Assembly (NCBI GenBank): GCA_005518205.2
Contig: RFFC02000045.1
Span: forward strand, 1 to 50,436
Length of the DNA: 50,436 nucleotides
Source of the DNA: Hormoscilla sp. GUM202
GTDB taxonomy: Bacteria; Cyanobacteriota; Cyanobacteriia; Cyanobacteriales; Desertifilaceae
Reading direction: 5' to 3'
Both the position numbers and the translations under genes were made by a program. How positions within the stretch are numbered: position 1 is the stretch's first letter; each line of letters opens with the position of its first letter. The notes under the pieces were generated by a model. The model was not told the DNA's origin, did not search any database, and saw only the letters and a program-made list of their open reading frames with translations. Below, piece after piece: positions 8,597 through 17,147 of this stretch.

Positions 8597-9502
8597 ATGT
8601 TGAATCTCGCAGATATATACGAAATTTATGACAAATATAAGGAGGACTACAATGCCGAAGTGGAAGAGTTCACTATTGGTAATAAGGAATTTAAGTTTAA
8701 TTCTCAAACAGCTATTTTAGGAGTCGTAAATCTTTCGGTTGATTCTTGGTATAATCACAGCATCTGTTACACTCCGGAACAAGCAATTCGTCGTGGCAAG
8801 GTTTTAACAGCTCAAGGGGCGGACATTATCGATCTTGGAGCTGAGGCGACGGCAAAAAACGCAGCGAGAGCTGATGAATTAAAACAAACAAGTCAACTGC
8901 TGCCTATTATTAAAGCTTTCAGTCAAGAAGGTGTGTTGAGTTCAGTTGACACCTATTACCTAGAAGTTGCTAGAGAATGTTTAAAGGCAGGGGCAAACGT
9001 CATCAACTTTACGGGGACTGAGAAGAGTGAAGAAATGTATAGATTGGTGGCTGATTTCGATGCGGCAATTATTATGTGTTACATTCAAGGAAAACATGCT
9101 AGAGATGTAGAGGCGTTTGACTTCAATGTCGCGAAAGATCCAATTGACTTACTGTACGATTATTTTGGAAAAGAACTCGAAATTGCCACGAAAATGGGAG
9201 TGAAAAAGATTTTTATCGATCCAGGATTCGGCCTAGGATACACAAATTTTTACTACCAATACAAAAATGCATCAGGGCGGTTAAGATATCAAATAGAAAC
9301 CCTTTTAAATGCTTTTAGACTCAGGAAATTAGGGTTTCCTGTTTTCAATGTGATCCCCACGGCATTGGAAATTTTTGGGCCAGAATATAGAAGTTCTCAA
9401 GTTCTCACGGCAGTTTTTGCAGGATTAGGAAAAAGCGATTTGCTGAGAACCCATGAAGTGTCTAAAGTTAAAGGTGTTTTAGATACTTTAAGTATCATTT
9501 AA
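8597..9502 (+). CDS. Divergent dihydropteroate synthase-like protein
   Basis: A 301-aa protein that aligns with the TIM-barrel DHPS (FolP) family motif by motif but with changes at key positions. ILGVVNLSVDSW (~40-51) stands for the usual NVTPDSF; IIDLGAEAT (77-85) for DIGGEST; SSVDTY (115-120) is kept; INFTGT (136-141) lacks the Asp of INDISG; MCYIQG (160-165) lacks the His of MHMQG; IDPGFGLG (207-214) is kept; NVIPTALEIFG (~251-261) replaces the SRKSFIG loop with its pABA-binding Lys; LLRTHEV (282-288) keeps the Arg/His end. Strong ggagg precedes the ATG. The fold and pterin pocket look retained but the second-substrate side does not, so true folate synthesis is doubtful. It may condense a pterin with another nucleophile or cleave one. 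Confidence 0.8.
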   Translation: MLNLADIYEIYDKYKEDYNAEVEEFTIGNKEFKFNSQTAILGVVNLSVDSWYNHSICYTPEQAIRRGKVLTAQGADIIDLGAEATAKNAARADELKQTSQLLPIIKAFSQEGVLSSVDTYYLEVARECLKAGANVINFTGTEKSEEMYRLVADFDAAIIMCYIQGKHARDVEAFDFNVAKDPIDLLYDYFGKELEIATKMGVKKIFIDPGFGLGYTNFYYQYKNASGRLRYQIETLLNAFRLRKLGFPVFNVIPTALEIFGPEYRSSQVLTAVFAGLGKSDLLRTHEVSKVKGVLDTLSII

Positions 9503-9609
9503 GTATGGAGGAACTGGTAAAGGAGAAAAAATCAGCTCAATCGGTTGCTAGTTAAAGTATTGACTGATTTTTAAACGATCGAATAGGGTTCATCTCATAT
9601 TTGCGTTGC

Positions 9610-9682
9610 CGCCCGAACCCTAAAGGGTCCGGCTACAGATACAAAGCCCGCCTGCGCGGGCTATATTACAAAAGTGAGATGC
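9610..9682. repeat. ~73-bp dispersed repeat, copy 1
   Basis: cgcccgaaccctaaaggg..., followed by the hairpin agcccgcctgcgcgggct and ending gagatgc, recurs with few changes at 49081-49154, about 39 kb away. It sits between the DHPS-like and methyltransferase genes. Confidence 0.8.
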
Positions 9683-9759
9683 TCCATCGGATATAACATT
9701 AAAGGTGTAATTATGACTTGTTGGGGCAATTTAGGAAATTAACACTATACTAGGTAGCG

Positions 9760-10932
9760 ATGAAAGTAACTCCAGAGCATATCGAGACAGTATACGATCA
9801 AAGCAATGCGGTTGAACATTACTTATCTGCAAGTCGTCGTGACGGTGTAAAAGTTGAGTGGGAAGAGCCATTCTCTCGTTGGGTGTTTAAGCATGCGATC
9901 GCGCCATACAGCAAGGAAAAGGGCGAGAAACTACGGGTTCTAGATGTTGGTGCGGGCACGGGAGATGGATACCTGTTGCTGTCAACACTATTGTCAGAGG
10001 ACTCAAAACTAGGTAGTAGCTACGATCTAGATTACTTGGGAGTTGATATCAGTGCCCAAATGGTGGAAACTGCTAATGAGCTATATGGCAACCACAGTAA
10101 CGTGAGGTTTGAATGTGCGGATATTCGGACTAGGGAGTTCCATCGACCCTTTGATGTATACCTTTCTTGTGGAGTTCCCTACTCTCATCTGACTCACGAC
10201 GAGCTAAACCAAGCTCTAAAGAAAATTGCGGAGAATGCTTGCGAAAATCGCTCGCGCTGTGCAGTGGTTGTGGATGTATTGGGGCGCTACAGTATCGAGT
10301 GGACGCCTAAATGGAAAGAAAGCCGTTGGGATTACGCGATGAGCTTTTTCGAGAGCGAAGGCAATGCAGAACCCACATGGATGAGTTTTTACTCCCATCA
10401 ACACTTGCAAGAGGTCATGCAGCAAGCTGCTGATGCCGTCGGCTGTCCTGTAGAGAAGTTTGAGTTTTTCGATCGCTCCATTATGGTGGGGCGCCATACC
10501 TCAACGGGACAATTTAACCCAGAATTGCCCAAGTATCGCAACCTAGTAAATAGTTTGCTCGATCCCTCACAAGAGACAGAGTTGAGCCAACTGATCTTCC
10601 AAGTCGAGTTAGGATCGGCACCAGAGCACATCTTGGATTTCTTCAGGAAATTCTCTGGCTGGTGGAACAGTTTGGTGGGTGACGCAACAGCACTTTTGGG
10701 GGGAGATTTGGCAATGGATCCTGTTGAGTTGCCCCCTGAAGTTCAAGGATTTAAGGCAGCCGCCCAGAAAGAATTGCAACTGATTAGAGAAAAACATCTT
10801 CGCCGACAGAAGGTAGAGTCTATGCTAGCTCAAGTGTTGGGGAAATTGGAAGCCACGCAACAACCAGGCTATGGTGTCGGTCATGACCTGTTTGGGGTAA
10901 TGTGGTTAGATGCCACCACCACCGGGCTCTAG
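9760..10932 (+). CDS. Class I SAM-dependent methyltransferase with unknown C-terminal region
   Basis: A 390-aa protein. Residues ~55-170 form a Rossmann methyltransferase domain: motif I VLDVGAGTGDG (60-70), acidic motif II GVDIS (94-98, Asp96 expected to bind SAM ribose) and CADIR (119-123). The C-terminal ~150 residues are helical, with no motif I recognise, and end in a Gly-rich tail. It lies 257 bp after the DHPS-like gene, the gap holding a dispersed repeat, and 35 bp before surE, with which it probably shares a transcript. The methyl acceptor cannot be read from sequence; association with the preceding pterin-like genes is inference. Confidence 0.85.
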   Translation: MKVTPEHIETVYDQSNAVEHYLSASRRDGVKVEWEEPFSRWVFKHAIAPYSKEKGEKLRVLDVGAGTGDGYLLLSTLLSEDSKLGSSYDLDYLGVDISAQMVETANELYGNHSNVRFECADIRTREFHRPFDVYLSCGVPYSHLTHDELNQALKKIAENACENRSRCAVVVDVLGRYSIEWTPKWKESRWDYAMSFFESEGNAEPTWMSFYSHQHLQEVMQQAADAVGCPVEKFEFFDRSIMVGRHTSTGQFNPELPKYRNLVNSLLDPSQETELSQLIFQVELGSAPEHILDFFRKFSGWWNSLVGDATALLGGDLAMDPVELPPEVQGFKAAAQKELQLIREKHLRRQKVESMLAQVLGKLEATQQPGYGVGHDLFGVMWLDATTTGL

Positions 10933-10967
10933 CTTTTGTCCCTTGTTAATTTACTGATGGGAAGATC

Positions 10968-11660
10968 GTGACCTTTTTAGTAACCAATGATGATGGCATT
11001 GATGCGGATGGCATTCGTGCATTACACAGAGCATTATCCCAAGTAACGACCGATCGCATTGTGGTAGTTGCGCCCTTACACCACCAGTCAGGCTGTGGAC
11101 ATCAGGTCAATATTCGCACGGTCATTCCAGTGGAATGGCGATCGCCCAGTGAGGTGAGTGTAGACAGTACGCCAGCTGATTGCGTTCGTCTGGGACTCAA
11201 CTATCTCTACGACGATATCCATTTTGTTGTCTCTGGGATTAATGCTGGCTGCAATATGGGATCGGACATTTATTGCTCGGGAACAATAGGGGCGGCCAGA
11301 GAGGCCACGATACATCGGATCCCAGCGATCGCATTTTCTCACTTTAAGAGAAGCGACTGGGAACTGGACTGGGAAAGGGCGACGCAGTGGGCGGTGAAAG
11401 TGTTGGAAAAGTTATTGGCTCAACCGCCCGAGTCGGGAACCTTATGGACGGTCAACTTTCCGCACCTAGAACCGGGCGCACCCGATCCGGAACTTGTCTT
11501 TTGTTCCCTCTGTACCCGTCCCCTACTTACGGAGTTCGTCAAGCAAGGGGACGGGTATCTCTATGTGGGAGATGATATCAACCGCAAAGGAGATCCAGGA
11601 ACAGATGTTGATGTGTGTTTATCAGGCAATATTGCGATCGCCAAAAATAGTCTATGGTAA
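10968..11660 (+). CDS. surE: 5'/3'-nucleotidase SurE
   Basis: Metal-dependent nucleoside monophosphate phosphatase of 230 aa. The SurE signature is clear: TNDDGIDADGI places metal ligands at Asp8-Asp9, PLHHQSG supplies the Ser (41), and VSGINAGCNMG places Asn92 where the E. coli enzyme has it. GTIGAAREA and IPAIAFS follow as usual. Start is GTG at 10968 with gggaag upstream. It is 35 bp behind the methyltransferase gene. Its position in this cluster suggests it may dephosphorylate a nucleotide or pterin intermediate, but SurE is also a general salvage enzyme. Confidence 0.93.
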   Translation: MTFLVTNDDGIDADGIRALHRALSQVTTDRIVVVAPLHHQSGCGHQVNIRTVIPVEWRSPSEVSVDSTPADCVRLGLNYLYDDIHFVVSGINAGCNMGSDIYCSGTIGAAREATIHRIPAIAFSHFKRSDWELDWERATQWAVKVLEKLLAQPPESGTLWTVNFPHLEPGAPDPELVFCSLCTRPLLTEFVKQGDGYLYVGDDINRKGDPGTDVDVCLSGNIAIAKNSLW

Positions 11661-11727
11661 AGTCTGTTGAAGGGGATCGTGAGAGAGTAGAAGTGCGTAT
11701 TTTTGCTCTCTTCCAGAATCTCCTTTT

Positions 11728-13107
11728 CTATTTTAAAACAGAATTTAGTTGTTCTTGATGTTGCTTAGGAATATTCCGAGGAGGAGATATTCGCAAGTAA
11801 GACTCGTCGAACTCAATATTTGGGATGTTGGACAGAAAACCCAGAGGTTCGCCGTTGATAAGACGCTGCTTTTTGCATTTGGCTAGAGCCATTAAAGTTT
11901 CACGCTGTTCGCCAACACATTCAAAGGGCTTTTCAGCATCATAGTTTGATAAACGGCTCCAAATGTCCTCTAGCGTTTGACTGCTGAACAGGTCTTCTCC
12001 TACCACCTGCATGGCAAAACGATAATCGGTGACAGCCTCAATTAAAGCATAAGAAAAAGCACATTTTGGGCATTCACAACACCAGCGATAACTTCCCTCA
12101 TCCCACTGTGCTTCGTTGCACGAGGTTATATCGTTCAAGATATCTTTTTTCCAAAGGGAGAGCTGATGAACTGTAGCGATCGAGTAACTTTCTTCGCAGA
12201 TACTAACATACCTGAATGGCAACCCCTTGCGCTCTAAGAAGTCATTAAAACGTTTGATATAAACAGCTCCTTTGGCGCTTTGATGATTGACTTCGCGTCC
12301 GCGATAAGTGGCATTAGATTCATTGGAGCTTTTATCATTTGCCAAGACAATAAACCGATGTCCTTGCTGGCTCGCGATTATCATCATCAGGAAAAGTGCA
12401 TTTGTGATTGTTGGGTCGTTGCGAACTCCCCTGTAAGCAAAATGTTCCGATGGGTCTTCTTGGGGATGGGCTTGTATTTCCCACAAGTGGCTTTTATTTC
12501 TAAAGTAGTCGAACACTGGAAACTTCTGCAACCAATTATTCCCTAATATTCCTCCAGCGTTGTGTAAGGTAAATGCTTCCACAGGAAGGTTAGCTTGCTG
12601 CATCCACTCAAAGGCAAATGTACTTTCCTTCCCGCCACCGACAGCCAGAAGGTAGGTATCTTTCACTGATGAAGCCCCAAAATATTCTTCTACAGAATTA
12701 GTAGAAAACTTGACTTGAGGCATCTTCTCCCAGTCCCACTTTTCTAGATAAAACTTTTGCTGAAGATACCAGTAAATATCCTCATTCCACCAATCAGATT
12801 CCCACTGAAGACAGCTATACCAAGGGACTTCCACTATCTCTGGAGTACATATTTCACAAAGGCGGTAGATTTCCGACATCGCTATCCCGATTAGAATAGA
12901 CTGGTGAGTGCTTTGCGTGTTTTCTAACTCTGGTGGAAAGTCGATGTAGTAAAAATGCTCCCAACTATCAATCAGAAACGGAAAAATTAGTCGGAGATCG
13001 CTCCAATAAGGTGCTTGAGAAGAAATGACGGAGCTTTTTGGTGATTCTCCTGTCGCCATGAATTTTATCCGCGACTCGTGATATCGACTCTTGAATTTTT
13101 CTCTCAT
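11728..13107 (-). CDS. MurL-like PP-loop ATPase family protein
   Basis: A 459-aa protein whose middle and C-terminal parts match the pattern I know from MurL, the ATP-dependent epimerase acting on the glutamate of UDP-MurNAc-L-Ala-L-Glu. The features are a PP-loop-like LLAVGGGKES (153-162), ANDKSSNESN (256-265), REVNHQSAKG (271-280), ITSCNEA (327-333), RWCCECPKCAF (341-351) and KPFECVGE (393-400). Four Cys at 343-349 could bind a metal. The first ~140 residues are a separate Trp/Tyr-rich domain I do not recognise. MurL itself is known mainly from proteobacteria and actinobacteria, so this may be a paralogous ligase or epimerase on another substrate. It is convergent with surE and shares the strand of folK 150 bp away. 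No clear ribosome binding site; Met17 is an alternative start. Confidence 0.65.
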   Translation of the reverse strand: MREKFKSRYHESRIKFMATGESPKSSVISSQAPYWSDLRLIFPFLIDSWEHFYYIDFPPELENTQSTHQSILIGIAMSEIYRLCEICTPEIVEVPWYSCLQWESDWWNEDIYWYLQQKFYLEKWDWEKMPQVKFSTNSVEEYFGASSVKDTYLLAVGGGKESTFAFEWMQQANLPVEAFTLHNAGGILGNNWLQKFPVFDYFRNKSHLWEIQAHPQEDPSEHFAYRGVRNDPTITNALFLMMIIASQQGHRFIVLANDKSSNESNATYRGREVNHQSAKGAVYIKRFNDFLERKGLPFRYVSICEESYSIATVHQLSLWKKDILNDITSCNEAQWDEGSYRWCCECPKCAFSYALIEAVTDYRFAMQVVGEDLFSSQTLEDIWSRLSNYDAEKPFECVGEQRETLMALAKCKKQRLINGEPLGFLSNIPNIEFDESYLRISPPRNIPKQHQEQLNSVLK

Positions 13108-13255
13108 TTTATTGTTAATCTACTCGTAATAGTTTAGTCAAGTTTACCAAATTAGGTATTCAGACGCGATCGCCTGGGGAAGCAGTTCTGTGAGAACTGG
13201 CGCTCGGTCTCCCCGGGCTCGCTACTTGCACAAAAGGGGGGACACCGTCGCAGGA

Positions 13256-13801
13256 TTAATTCCGCTGGATAGATAAAGTTACTCCCGAACCGTCTACTTT
13301 TTCCACCAGTTGGCCGATCGCCTCTCGGGAGACTGGTTCTATCCAGTCGGGAGCTATTTCCGCCAATGGCACCAAAACAAAAGCTCTCTGGGTCATGCGC
13401 GGGTGGGGTATTTGCAGTTCCGGCGTTTCCAGAATTAAATCGGAAAATAATAGTAAATCCAAGTCTAGGGTTCGCGGTCCCCAACGCTCTTGACGGACTC
13501 GACCAAACTGGTCTTCAATGGCTAGTAGAGTCTTGAGTAATTCTTGGGGATTTAGTTCTACTTCTAGGATAGCACAGCCGTTGAGATAATCCGGTTGTGA
13601 TGGACCAATGGGTGCAGTTTTGTACCAGCTTGAGTGGGTTTTTACGGTAATCCCTGGAGTTTTGTCAAGCTTTTTCAGGGCATTTTCTAGGGTAGCGCGG
13701 GAGTCCCCCAGGTTGCTGCCCAGGGCGATCGCGCTTTCGGTTAACTTTGTGGTTGTTGCCTTGTCAGGATTGTTGACCATCACTTGCGGTAAGTTTTTCA
13801 T
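13256..13801 (-). CDS. folK: 2-amino-4-hydroxy-6-hydroxymethyldihydropteridine pyrophosphokinase (HPPK)
   Basis: Transfers pyrophosphate from ATP to 6-hydroxymethyl-7,8-dihydropterin, giving the activated pterin for dihydropteroate synthase. The 181-aa protein shows AIALGSNLGD (25-33), YKTAPIGPSQPDYLN (~60-74), and GPRTLDLDLLLF with metal-binding Asp113 and Asp115, followed by IPHPRMTQRAFVLVPL. All hallmark residues are present. The ~20-residue N-terminal extension before the first strand suggests a possible later start. It is the only clearly canonical folate gene here, which makes the DHPS-like protein 4 kb away notable. Confidence 0.95.
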   Translation of the reverse strand: MKNLPQVMVNNPDKATTTKLTESAIALGSNLGDSRATLENALKKLDKTPGITVKTHSSWYKTAPIGPSQPDYLNGCAILEVELNPQELLKTLLAIEDQFGRVRQERWGPRTLDLDLLLFSDLILETPELQIPHPRMTQRAFVLVPLAEIAPDWIEPVSREAIGQLVEKVDGSGVTLSIQRN

Positions 13802-13930
13802 CTAATATATTCGCGAGCCGTACCATTGTAACCCGTTCGGAAGTTCTTCAGCAGACGACTGAAAAACTGGTAATTTCTGGTAATTTCCTCGCATCACGCC
13901 CATTTATACGAGCCGATCGTGAGAACCCCG

Positions 13931-14384
13931 GGTCAAAACCCGTTGATACGCTACAAGGCATGGAGATCCCCCCTAGGATCTCGCGAAGGCGGGCCTCACG
14001 ATGAACAGTTGCTAACGGGCGCAAGACCACACCGGTTTCAAACCCCAACTGAGAGGTTTCAAACCCCAACCGAGAGGTTTCAAACCCCAACCGAGAGGTT
14101 TCAAACCCCAACCGAGAGGTTTCAAACCCCAATTGAGAGGTTTCAAACCCCAACCGAGAGGTTTCAAACCCCAATTGAGAGGTTTCAAACCCCAACCGAG
14201 AGGTTTAAACCCCCAATTGAGAGGTTTCAAACCCCAACCGAGAGGTTTAAAAACCCAACCGAGAGGTTTGAAACCTCAACCGAGAGGTTTCAAACCTCAA
14301 CAGTGAAGTGTGGTTGCCCAGCCGTAGATGCGGGTTTTTTGGAGGTAACTGGGAGAGTTCATGTTAGAACGACGGGTTTTGACC
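13931..14384. repeat. 13-bp inverted repeats flanking a minisatellite
   Basis: ggtcaaaacccgt (13931-13943) is the exact reverse complement of acgggttttgacc (14372-14384). The two arms bracket the 21-bp tandem array, so array plus flanks may have moved or folded as one unit. Confidence 0.65.
14034..14306. repeat. 21-bp tandem repeat array, 13 copies
   Basis: Thirteen head-to-tail units of ggtttcaaaccccaaccgag plus a final a. The variation is mostly cc/tt at one dinucleotide (five copies of aaccgaga alternate with aattgaga types) and decays toward the 3' end. The unit is a multiple of three without stops, so both strands read open through it; I regard those frames as by-products. Each unit contains a small near-palindrome, ggtttcaaacc. 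There are no variable spacers, so this is not CRISPR. It ends ~160 bp before the dynamin-like gene. Confidence 0.9.
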
Positions 14385-14464
14385 ACACCCGAGAGCACCG
14401 TCCGAGAGAAAGATATTGACCTAATTTGAGACAATTGAAGTTAATCAGCTAAGATGATGTAAAT

Positions 14465-17032
14465 ATGACACAGAAGAGCTACTTGATGGAACTAGAAAAA
14501 CTGGGCCAATATAAGGAATATGGAGAATCGGTCCTCCAGGGACTAGAGGCGGTGGACAACCAGCAGTTGCCCGACTGGGTGCCACTGGATCTCCGTCAGA
14601 GTCTGGAAAGCCTCAGACAAGCAGCCACCAAAACAGTAGAACTAGCATCGTCGCCGGTGAAGATCGGGGTAATGGGAGAATTCAGTAGCGGCAAAACCTT
14701 GCTGTTAGGAAGCTCGATCGGCTACGCGGATGCTTTACCGGTCGGTCAAACCCCCACTACAGGTAACGTAACTGCCGTCCACCTGCGGCAGGCAGACTCA
14801 CTCCAGACCACTAAGGTGGACCAGTTTACGATTAAGTACCTGTCTCACTCTGAGGTAAAGGAATGCCTCAAGTTCATGCTGGAAGAAACGGCCCAGAGGG
14901 CAAAGGCGGCACAACTACCTCAGGTACAGCAAGAGACCCTGAAAAATTTGACCCCGACTCAGACTGTAGATAGTAATGCTATTCTCAAATGGTGCGAGCA
15001 AGCCTGGAATGCTGGCCAGAATAGCGAACTGCGATCGCTCCTACGGGAACTGGTAACATTCGTGCGGACCTACAGCGCCTATGGTCAGGATATCTGCGAT
15101 CGGGTCTATCAGGTAGATGCTGCTACGGCCAAAGATGGGCTAAAACTAGCAGACAAGCCAGGGGGTATTTTAGAACTAAGTTTTCAGCAATTGCCTGGGG
15201 CTCCCCCACCCTGGCAGAATCTTGCCGGGCCATTAGCAGCAGACCTGATTAATAGCTTCTCTTTGATCCGTAGGGTAGATGTGACAGCGACGATCTCAAA
15301 GGAGATCTGGAATATGTCTCTGCTGAAGGGGACTCAGGGGTTCGTTCTCCTGGACTTTCCCGGGTTGGGGGCCGCTGACTCGGGTGTCAGAGATAAGTTC
15401 CTGTCTCTGCGGGAGTTAAAAGAAGTCCAGACTATCCTGCTTCTGCTCAACGGTAATCAACCCGGTGGGGAGAACGGTGGTAAAATCCGCAGCATGATGG
15501 AACAGGATAAAGGAGGAGTTGACCTCAGAGACCGGATCCTGGTAGGGGTAGGTCGCTTCAATCATTTACCCATCGATGGCACAGATGAAGAAAGAATTGA
15601 TGAATTGGTCGAAAGTTTCGTGTCCGAATCAGAAATTCTCCAGGAACTGGAAATTCTCAATCTGACAATGACGGGTGCCAGAAATTTAACTGCCAAAAAA
15701 GAGCAGATCGTCCTGCTGTCCCAGATGAGGGCCCTACAGGAATTACAGTCAAGTCACAGTACCATACAAGTATGCTCCCCAGAGTTTGCCCCTAACCTGG
15801 AAAAGTATCCGGGTAAAGATGATGACGAACGGCTGCGGGAAAAATGGAAACAATTGAGTGAAAAGCTACTAGACTCAGGACCAAGTATATTGGGCCGACA
15901 GTTGCGTGATTTTAGCGATGATGGGGGAATCAGTAGGCTGCGAGATTTGCTGATCGACCACGTGCAAAAGAATGGCGTCAAGCAATTATATGAAGATACT
16001 CGTCGTCAGGCTGAGGCGTTGCGTAAAGAACTCCACAAGCTCAAAGGGATTTTAGAAATTATCCCCAATTACATCCCGACGACGGAAAGTGCAGCTTTTG
16101 TCACCCTGCGGAAAACGATCGGAGATATGGTGACTATCTATGGAGAGTTCAAAAAAAATTTAGAGGAAAACCCCCTGCAAGATAGAAACGGAACGGAAGT
16201 AAGTGAGGCGGTTAAGGAGGAGGTGAATAATCAAATATTCTTCTGGGATAAGTGGAATTTGCTATTTAATAACACGAGGAAGGAAGGGACAATAAAGATT
16301 ACGGAGAAGACAGCAGGAAGAGGTTATTTTGACGAAGATGACGAAGATGACGAAATTCCGACGAAGAGTGATGATTTTTATCCGCGATTTGCAAGTACGG
16401 TAGAGGCACTAGAAAAATCTGCCCGGTCTCAGGTAGAAGGTGCGGTCACGGAGTTGTTAAGCAAATTGTCTCAGAACCTAGAACCCCAGCGCCAGAACTT
16501 AGGGGAAATTCTTACCCGGGAAAAGGAACAGGAAATCAAGGAAAAATTGGGCAAGCAGGAAAAGAGACTGTTCACGAGAATGCGGAAATCGGAAGATCCG
16601 ACGGAATGGAAGGAGACAATCATTAAAGAAAGCGAACTGTCCGAGAGTAGTTCGACAAGCATTAAGGCGGAAAGCATATTTCCTTTGGCTCGGATGGACG
16701 AAAAACATCCATTAGGTCAAGTGTTTGATTGGAGTCCCCAGAAGAAGTATCCAGTCCCCCCCAAACCATTCAACCACCAGATACTAGTGCTGCGACTGCG
16801 AGATGAAATTAATGCTAGTGCTCAATTGCATCTGGTTCAGTACGTCAGCGAGTTGACTAAGAAGGTAAAGAATTCCTTTAATGGATTTTTAGATGTGGCG
16901 ATTCCCAGTTTGCAGGAACTGGCGAAGAAAGAAGCTTTGCTCAAATCTATTGCTGCTGAAGAGTCAGAGTCAGAGAGCCCATCATGGTTACAGAGTCTTT
17001 CTCAAACAGCGTCGATATCCTACCCGGATTAA
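14465..17032 (+). CDS. Dynamin-like GTPase
   Basis: An 855-aa large GTPase. G1 is GEFSSGKT (71-78), G2 lies in QTPTTGNVT (95-103) with the switch Thr, and G3 is DFPGLG (297-302). The long gap between G2 and G3 is unusual and holds a helical insertion. No classic N/TKxD G4 is seen; VGRFNHLPIDG occupies that region. Residues ~480-855 are long charged helices with an acidic tract (FDEDDEDDE), as in the stalk of dynamin-family proteins. No membrane segment was noted. It is the first gene of a three-gene same-strand operon. Enterobacterial SrfC is also described as a dynamin-like GTPase encoded beside SrfB, so SrfC is the best comparison I have; cellular role is unknown. Confidence 0.8.
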   Translation: MTQKSYLMELEKLGQYKEYGESVLQGLEAVDNQQLPDWVPLDLRQSLESLRQAATKTVELASSPVKIGVMGEFSSGKTLLLGSSIGYADALPVGQTPTTGNVTAVHLRQADSLQTTKVDQFTIKYLSHSEVKECLKFMLEETAQRAKAAQLPQVQQETLKNLTPTQTVDSNAILKWCEQAWNAGQNSELRSLLRELVTFVRTYSAYGQDICDRVYQVDAATAKDGLKLADKPGGILELSFQQLPGAPPPWQNLAGPLAADLINSFSLIRRVDVTATISKEIWNMSLLKGTQGFVLLDFPGLGAADSGVRDKFLSLRELKEVQTILLLLNGNQPGGENGGKIRSMMEQDKGGVDLRDRILVGVGRFNHLPIDGTDEERIDELVESFVSESEILQELEILNLTMTGARNLTAKKEQIVLLSQMRALQELQSSHSTIQVCSPEFAPNLEKYPGKDDDERLREKWKQLSEKLLDSGPSILGRQLRDFSDDGGISRLRDLLIDHVQKNGVKQLYEDTRRQAEALRKELHKLKGILEIIPNYIPTTESAAFVTLRKTIGDMVTIYGEFKKNLEENPLQDRNGTEVSEAVKEEVNNQIFFWDKWNLLFNNTRKEGTIKITEKTAGRGYFDEDDEDDEIPTKSDDFYPRFASTVEALEKSARSQVEGAVTELLSKLSQNLEPQRQNLGEILTREKEQEIKEKLGKQEKRLFTRMRKSEDPTEWKETIIKESELSESSSTSIKAESIFPLARMDEKHPLGQVFDWSPQKKYPVPPKPFNHQILVLRLRDEINASAQLHLVQYVSELTKKVKNSFNGFLDVAIPSLQELAKKEALLKSIAAEESESESPSWLQSLSQTASISYPD

Positions 17033-17147
17033 GATGATACGATAAGCCACCACCGCCGTCACCCGTTCCCAGGCTTCGCGGGGCTTCGCGGTGGGGAACG
17101 AGGAGACGTGGGGCTACAGTAGGAACCATTCACGAAAAGGAAAAAAA

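Noticed and set aside
13152-13484. Minus-strand ORF overlapping folK in another frame.
   Set aside because: Out-of-frame shadow of folK with low-complexity composition.
14034-14306. Possible CRISPR array.
   Set aside because: Units are contiguous with no unique spacers, and no cas genes are in the window.
13919-14419. Open frames on both strands through the 21-bp array, encoding heptapeptide repeats such as ERFQTPT and LGFETSR.
   Set aside because: A 21-bp unit without stops keeps frames open automatically; no start signal, no flanking domain, and both strands are equally open.
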